A stretch of DNA of 64,000 nucleotides from J095 sp964517605. GTDB lineage: Bacteria > Chloroflexota > Anaerolineae > 4572-78 > J111. The DNA is taken from the NCBI GenBank assembly GCA_964517605.1, contig CAZFCE010000007.1, positions 124,001 through 188,000 of the forward strand, in the 5' to 3' direction. A model generated the notes under the pieces. The model had not been told where the DNA came from and did not search any database. It saw only the letters and a program-made list of their open reading frames with translations. Made by a program: the position numbers and the translations under genes. Below, one piece after another: positions 59,437-64,000 of this stretch (its first letter is position 1; the number at the start of each line of letters is the position of its first letter).

Positions 59437-61476
59437 ATGAAACTAACCCAACAACAACTTGAGGCCCATCTGTGGGGTGCGGCCAACATCCTGCGGGGCA
59501 AAACAGCCGGTCAGGATTACAAAAATTACATTCTATCGCTGATGTTCTACAAACGCTTGTGCGACCAGTGGGAGAATGAGGCTGATGATGCCATTGCCGA
59601 ACAGGAACAGCTACAAGGTCGGAAATTCACTGAGGCTCAAAAGGCTGCTTTTCGTGCCCGTGATGAACATCGTTTCAAAATTCCTGAAGGTTCACGTTGG
59701 GGGGATGTCTTGGCTGAATCTACAAATATCGGCCAAAAACTGACCGAGGCGATGAAAGCGGTGGCGAATGCCAACGAAGAATTGCACGGGGTTTTTACCG
59801 TTGACTGGAATCAACCCGCCCCAACCGGAGCCGGTAGAAAGCTCATCCCCAATGAAGTGGTTCATGCGCTAATTCAGCATTTTGATGAAATTGACCTATC
59901 CAACAAAAGCGTTCCCGCCGATATATTGGGCCGCGCTTATGAGTACCTCATTAAACAGTTTGCCGATGACGCCGGAGCCAAAGCTGGTGAGTTTTTCACG
60001 CCACCCGAAGTGGTGGATACCCTGGTGCGTATCCTGGAACCCCAGCCTGGCGATACCATCTATGATCCCACCTGTGGCAGTGGTGGTATGCTCATTCATT
60101 CTGCCGATTTCCTCATTGAAAATGGGCATCGCCCCAACGCCGCCCGATACTTTGGCCAGGAAATGAACTGGGGCAACTTCGCCATTGCCAAAATTAACTC
60201 CGTGCTGCACGGCCTGGAGGCCGACATTCACGGCGGTGCCAGCACCATTACCAACCCCCATTTTCTGAATACGAAGGGGAGAGTTCAAGATTTCTCGCTG
60301 GTGATGGCCAATTTCCCCTTTTCTGATGACTTTTGGTGGCTGCGTCCCGAACAACAAACGGACGATAAAAAGAAAAAGGCCAAATTAAAAAATGAGGTTT
60401 TTGGTAAAGAGGGCTATAAAGACCCCTATGGCCGGTTTGGGCGCGGCACAGCGTTTAGGTCTCCGCCGGCAAACTATGGCGACTACGCTTTTATCCTCCA
60501 TATTCTGGCTTCGCTCAACGGGACAGGCCGGGCCGGGATTGTTTGTCCGCAAGGGGTGTTGTTCCGGGGGCAGCCGGAAGTTGAGGAAGAAACCGGTGAG
60601 TTTGACCGCAAAGGCAACCCCAAATTTAGACGCCGTAAAGCGGATGATGAGCATCTGATCCGCCAGGCGCTGCTGGAGTCCCACCTGATTGACGCCATTA
60701 TTTCGCTGCCCCTCAATGTGTTTTACGGGGCCGGTGTACCGGCCTGCTTACTGATTGTACGGAAACAACGCCCCGCTGAACGACTTGACCAAACCTTGAT
60801 GATTTACGCAGACCGCCATTTTCGCAAACTTTCCAACCAGAATGAACTGCGCCCCCAGGATGTCATGCGCATGTTGGTGCATTACCACGCCTACGGTGAT
60901 GCCAGCAAAGTGCCAGCCCTGGTTGAACAACATAAACAGCGCCTGCACGACCTGATTGACCAGCATGAGCAGGCCGAACTGGAACGCCTGACCGCCGAAT
61001 ATCAGGAGTATGCCGACAAACTGGCCCAGCTTGACGCTGAAATCACCGCTGCCCGCGCGCAACGGGCCGACCAAACCGACAAAACCGAACAAAAAAAGCT
61101 GGATGCAAAAATCAAGAAATTGAAACAACGTCAGGCCAGGTACGCTGCCAAAGTGGCAGAGCGGGATGAAAAAATGACCGAAACCCGCCGCCGGGCCGAG
61201 GACGACCGCGACGATGTAACCGCCGTCGGTCAGGAATTATTGGCCATGTACGCCGACCCGGACGAACTGTTGAAACACGCCCGCGTGGTAGAACTGACCG
61301 AAATTGAGGAGAACGAGTTTAATTTGAACATCCCCCGCTATGTAGATACCTTTGAGCCAGAGCCAAGGTTGGAGGTAAACGAGTCACTACAGAGATTGCG
61401 GGAAGCTGAGAAACAGGTTGAGGAAGTGGAAACAGAACTTGAGATACTACTGAAGGGTATTGGGTATGGCATCTAA
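59437..61476 (+). CDS. hsdM: Type I restriction-modification methylase subunit HsdM
   Basis: This 679-residue N6-adenine methyltransferase has an N-terminal helical HsdM_N domain (L-W-G-A-A-N-I-L-R-G) and the SAM-binding motif D-P-T-C-G-S-G-G-M near 210. The catalytic motif reads A-N-F-P-F (near 290) instead of the common N-P-P-F. The last 170 residues include a long charged coiled coil, as in many type I M subunits. It modifies the target site together with HsdS. It starts 41 bases after the helicase gene and overlaps hsdS by 11 bases. Confidence 0.93.
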   Translation: MKLTQQQLEAHLWGAANILRGKTAGQDYKNYILSLMFYKRLCDQWENEADDAIAEQEQLQGRKFTEAQKAAFRARDEHRFKIPEGSRWGDVLAESTNIGQKLTEAMKAVANANEELHGVFTVDWNQPAPTGAGRKLIPNEVVHALIQHFDEIDLSNKSVPADILGRAYEYLIKQFADDAGAKAGEFFTPPEVVDTLVRILEPQPGDTIYDPTCGSGGMLIHSADFLIENGHRPNAARYFGQEMNWGNFAIAKINSVLHGLEADIHGGASTITNPHFLNTKGRVQDFSLVMANFPFSDDFWWLRPEQQTDDKKKKAKLKNEVFGKEGYKDPYGRFGRGTAFRSPPANYGDYAFILHILASLNGTGRAGIVCPQGVLFRGQPEVEEETGEFDRKGNPKFRRRKADDEHLIRQALLESHLIDAIISLPLNVFYGAGVPACLLIVRKQRPAERLDQTLMIYADRHFRKLSNQNELRPQDVMRMLVHYHAYGDASKVPALVEQHKQRLHDLIDQHEQAELERLTAEYQEYADKLAQLDAEITAARAQRADQTDKTEQKKLDAKIKKLKQRQARYAAKVAERDEKMTETRRRAEDDRDDVTAVGQELLAMYADPDELLKHARVVELTEIEENEFNLNIPRYVDTFEPEPRLEVNESLQRLREAEKQVEEVETELEILLKGIGYGI

Positions 61477-62791
61477 ACAACGCCCAGTTGGTGCTCACCC
61501 CGTCTATTGGGTGGATAGCCGAACACTGCCGCCCAAAGAATGGTCAAAAAGAGTAATCAGAGAAATATCCTTCAATATCAAGGGGAAATTACCCTCAAGA
61601 GTGTTGACAGAACCGACACCTAACTCAATGCCATATTTGCTTATGGATGGGTTGCGTGGTGGTAAACACGTTTTTACAGAAGACACCAACCTGCCTTCTG
61701 TTACACCATCCGATACTCTCATCATCGCGGATGGTTCTCAGTCAGGTTATGCTGTTAGAGGCGTAGCCGGCGTACTTGGTTCCACTTTGCTTGGTTTTTA
61801 CGCCACAGAAGGGGTTAATGCAAGCTTTCTTTACCATTTACTGTCATCTTTATTTCCCTTGCTTGCATCAACAACTACTGGTACGGCAATACCACATCTT
61901 GATCAGAATTTGCTATCAAACCTGCACCTTACTATTCCCCCCCTCGACGAACAAGCCGTCATTGCCCGCATCCTCGATACCGTGGACGCCGCCATCGAGC
62001 GCACTCGCGAGGCCGTCGAGCGGGCGAAAGAACTGCGGACAAGCCTTATTGCTGATTTATTGAGCAAAGGGGTAGAAAAAAATGGGTGCATAAGGAGCCG
62101 GCAAGATGCTCCCAAAGAGTTTACAAGAACGTCAGTGGGCTGGCTGCCATTAGATTGGGAAATAAATACGCTAGAAGAGCAATTTGCCATCCAAACAGGT
62201 TTTACACTTAATCAAGACCGTCAACCACGTCTCAATAAAAGAGGATATTTGCGCGTTGCAAACGTTCGCCGAGATGAATTAGACCTGGAAGAAATTAAAG
62301 AACTCGAAGCAAAAGATACAGAATATATTCCAAGAAAACTAAAAGTTGATGACTTGTTGATTGTTGAAGGGCATGCGAATCGCATGGAAATTGGTCGTTG
62401 TGCGAGAGTGACCCCAGAAGCCGCCGGCTTGACGTTCCAAAATCACCTTTACCGGTTACGCGCCGATAAAAAGGTTACGCCTTATTTCGGTTGTTTGTGG
62501 TTGAATTCCGAATATGCACAAAGATACTGGAACGCAAAATGCGCTACCAGTTCAGGACTGAACACCATTAATCAAAGAATGTTAAAACGGATGATTATTC
62601 CTGTACCCTCTGTTCAGGAGCAAGAAATAATATCAACGATTATTCGCACTCAGAAAAAACACATTACTGCTTTGATAGATAAAATTGATCAACTCCTCAA
62701 ACTAAAACAATCTCTAATGCACGATCTATTAACCGGTAAGGTGCGGGTCAATAACACCGACCTCAATGTTATTCTGGAGGAACCCCGATGA
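61466..62791 (+). CDS. hsdS: Type I restriction-modification specificity subunit HsdS
   Basis: HsdS binds the two-part recognition site of the type I complex. The 441-residue protein has two target-recognition domains. Each is followed by a conserved spacer helix, the first with P-P-L-D-E-Q-A-V-I-A-R-I-L-D-T-V-D-A-A-I, the second with P-S-V-Q-E-Q-E-I-I. The ATG at 61466 has GAAGGG at eight bases and is preferred over a TTG at 61460. It overlaps hsdM by 11 bases and hsdR by four bases. The recognition sequence cannot be predicted from sequence alone. Confidence 0.92.
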   Translation: MASKQRPVGAHPVYWVDSRTLPPKEWSKRVIREISFNIKGKLPSRVLTEPTPNSMPYLLMDGLRGGKHVFTEDTNLPSVTPSDTLIIADGSQSGYAVRGVAGVLGSTLLGFYATEGVNASFLYHLLSSLFPLLASTTTGTAIPHLDQNLLSNLHLTIPPLDEQAVIARILDTVDAAIERTREAVERAKELRTSLIADLLSKGVEKNGCIRSRQDAPKEFTRTSVGWLPLDWEINTLEEQFAIQTGFTLNQDRQPRLNKRGYLRVANVRRDELDLEEIKELEAKDTEYIPRKLKVDDLLIVEGHANRMEIGRCARVTPEAAGLTFQNHLYRLRADKKVTPYFGCLWLNSEYAQRYWNAKCATSSGLNTINQRMLKRMIIPVPSVQEQEIISTIIRTQKKHITALIDKIDQLLKLKQSLMHDLLTGKVRVNNTDLNVILEEPR

Positions 62792-64000
62792 CCGAACTTG
62801 GCTATGTTGAACTCCCCGTCATTCAATGGCTATCCGGTAACGGTTCGTCGGTCGCCGACAACCATGGGCTGGGCTGGACCTACCGCGACGAAGCAGAAAT
62901 GGCCGCCTTTGAGCGCCCTCTGACCGATCCACTGGTCGAGAAATTATTACTGGAGGCGATTGTTCGCATCAACCCGGATGTTACCACCGCAGCTCAGGCA
63001 CAACTGGCGGTCAACGCGCTGCGAAAAGCAATGAGCCAGCCCGATAAGCTCATCGCCAATCGCGACACGCTCGATCTGCTGCGGGACGGAGCCACGGTAG
63101 AACTGTCGCCGGGGCAACCGGCCAAGACTGTTTACTTTATTGAATTTGACCCGGCCAAAGAACATCTTAACGACTACACCGCCACCAACCAGTATCGGGT
63201 ACAGGGTGTAAAACAGTGCCGTGACGACACGGTATTGTTGGTCAACGGCATCCCGCTGGTCATCGCCGAATACAAAAGTTACCTTACCAGCGGCAAAGAT
63301 TGGACCGAGGCCGTGCATCAACTGCATCGCTACCAGCGCCAGGCTCCGCTCATGCTGGCCCCCAATATCTTTTGCGTCGCCGCCGATGAAGATGAATTTC
63401 GTTTCGGCACCGTTCTATTCCATGAGGCCAATAAAGATGACATTGAGCGCCATCTGGATTTGTGGAGCCGTTGGCTCAGCCTCTACCCTGATCAGAAAGG
63501 TTACTGGAACACCCCGGAAGCAGATAGCCCGATTGACCCACTGGAAGCGCCGGTCAAAGGTCTGCTGCGTCTCAAACCCTGCCACATCCTCGATTTCTTG
63601 CAGCATTTCGTAGTCTTTGAAACCAAAAAAGGCCGAATCACAAAAAAGATTGCCCGCTACCAACAATTTGAAGCTGTCAACGATATGGTAGATCGAACCG
63701 TAAAACATATCGACCAGCCAGTTGAGGCCCAAGAGCGCACCGGCCTGATCTGGCATACTCAGGGTTCCGGTAAATCACTCACTATGATTTTTGCCGCTAA
63801 CAAAATGCGGCGACATCCTGCTATGCAAAACCCAACGGTATTAATTGTCGTTGACCGGCGTGATTTAAAAACCCAGCTCTCCGATGATTTTGACGCCTGT
63901 GACTATCCCAACGTGGAAAAGGCGCTGGGCGCGCGCGACCTAAAAAAGAAACTTCGCACCGACTGGCGAGGTACGATCATCACTACCATCCAGTCGTTTC
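62788..64000 (+). CDS. hsdR: Type I restriction endonuclease subunit HsdR (5' part)
   Basis: The ATG at 62788 overlaps the hsdS stop as ATGA and follows GGAGG. The frame stays open to the window end, giving the first 404 residues. The PD-(D/E)xK nuclease core is visible as I-P-L-V-I-A-E-Y-K (E-x-K near residue 158). The helicase/translocase motif I is T-Q-G-S-G-K-S near residue 321, and motif Ia is V-V-D-R-R-D-L. HsdR translocates DNA and cuts unmodified DNA at a distance. It completes an apparently intact type I system. Confidence 0.95.
   Translation, partial: MTELGYVELPVIQWLSGNGSSVADNHGLGWTYRDEAEMAAFERPLTDPLVEKLLLEAIVRINPDVTTAAQAQLAVNALRKAMSQPDKLIANRDTLDLLRDGATVELSPGQPAKTVYFIEFDPAKEHLNDYTATNQYRVQGVKQCRDDTVLLVNGIPLVIAEYKSYLTSGKDWTEAVHQLHRYQRQAPLMLAPNIFCVAADEDEFRFGTVLFHEANKDDIERHLDLWSRWLSLYPDQKGYWNTPEADSPIDPLEAPVKGLLRLKPCHILDFLQHFVVFETKKGRITKKIARYQQFEAVNDMVDRTVKHIDQPVEAQERTGLIWHTQGSGKSLTMIFAANKMRRHPAMQNPTVLIVVDRRDLKTQLSDDFDACDYPNVEKALGARDLKKKLRTDWRGTIITTIQSF

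Overview
The window looks like a chromosomal stretch of a Chloroflexota (probably Anaerolineae-type) bacterium, as a draft or metagenome assembly. This is an inference from gene style: Hanks-type kinases fused to sensor or extracellular domains, very long GAF/PAS coiled-coil sensors, a large secreted beta-helix protein ending in Y-L-P-L-I-L-R, and Thr/Pro-rich linkers. No rRNA, tRNA or CRISPR array was seen. A 100-N scaffold gap lies at 15979-16078.

Left part (1-38300), metabolism and signalling. It opens with a partial gene, aroE, a CxxC thioredoxin-like protein with a DUF318 permease, a TauE-type exporter and a MNT/HEPN toxin-antitoxin pair. A minus-strand operon (11441 to 4478) follows: a GntR/HutC regulator, a YgeY-like M20 hydrolase, a YgeW-like carbamoyltransferase, a carbamate kinase, threonine synthase and a second fold-type-II PLP enzyme. 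This suggests catabolism of an amino-acid-derived carbamoyl compound with ATP recovery. Then come an Ala-rich lipoprotein, a pseudokinase and a giant GAF/PAS/STAS sensor (containing the gap). A HAD phosphatase, two DeoC-type aldolases and an FGGY kinase form a sugar module. Two receptor-like Ser/Thr kinases and a PQQ/TPR protein lie on the minus strand, followed by the secreted beta-helix protein.

Right part (about 37390-64000), mobile and defence DNA. The junction carries a decayed DDE transposase and an internally deleted large serine recombinase. Next is a plus-strand module of membrane-anchored Thr/Pro-rich proteins and a 2429-residue N6-methylase/SNF2-helicase protein of the DarB-like anti-restriction type, with a convincing small gene overprinted in another frame. 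About 850 bp of structured non-coding DNA follow, with iteron-like operators and several leader terminators. From 51388 to the right edge all genes lie on one strand: a membrane TPR protein with an N-terminal effector-associated-like domain, a long prokaryotic Argonaute with all catalytic residues, an OLD-type ATPase/TOPRIM nuclease plus UvrD-like helicase (Gabija GajA/GajB-like), and a type I restriction-modification system (hsdM, hsdS, 5' part of hsdR).

The strongest candidates for undescribed biology are three. First, a gene-tight Argonaute-GajA-GajB set. Second, a conserved 5' leader with terminator/antiterminator architecture present twice (20863-21014 and 51237-51387), each copy in front of the same N-terminal domain. 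Third, the overprinted gene inside the DarB-like giant.
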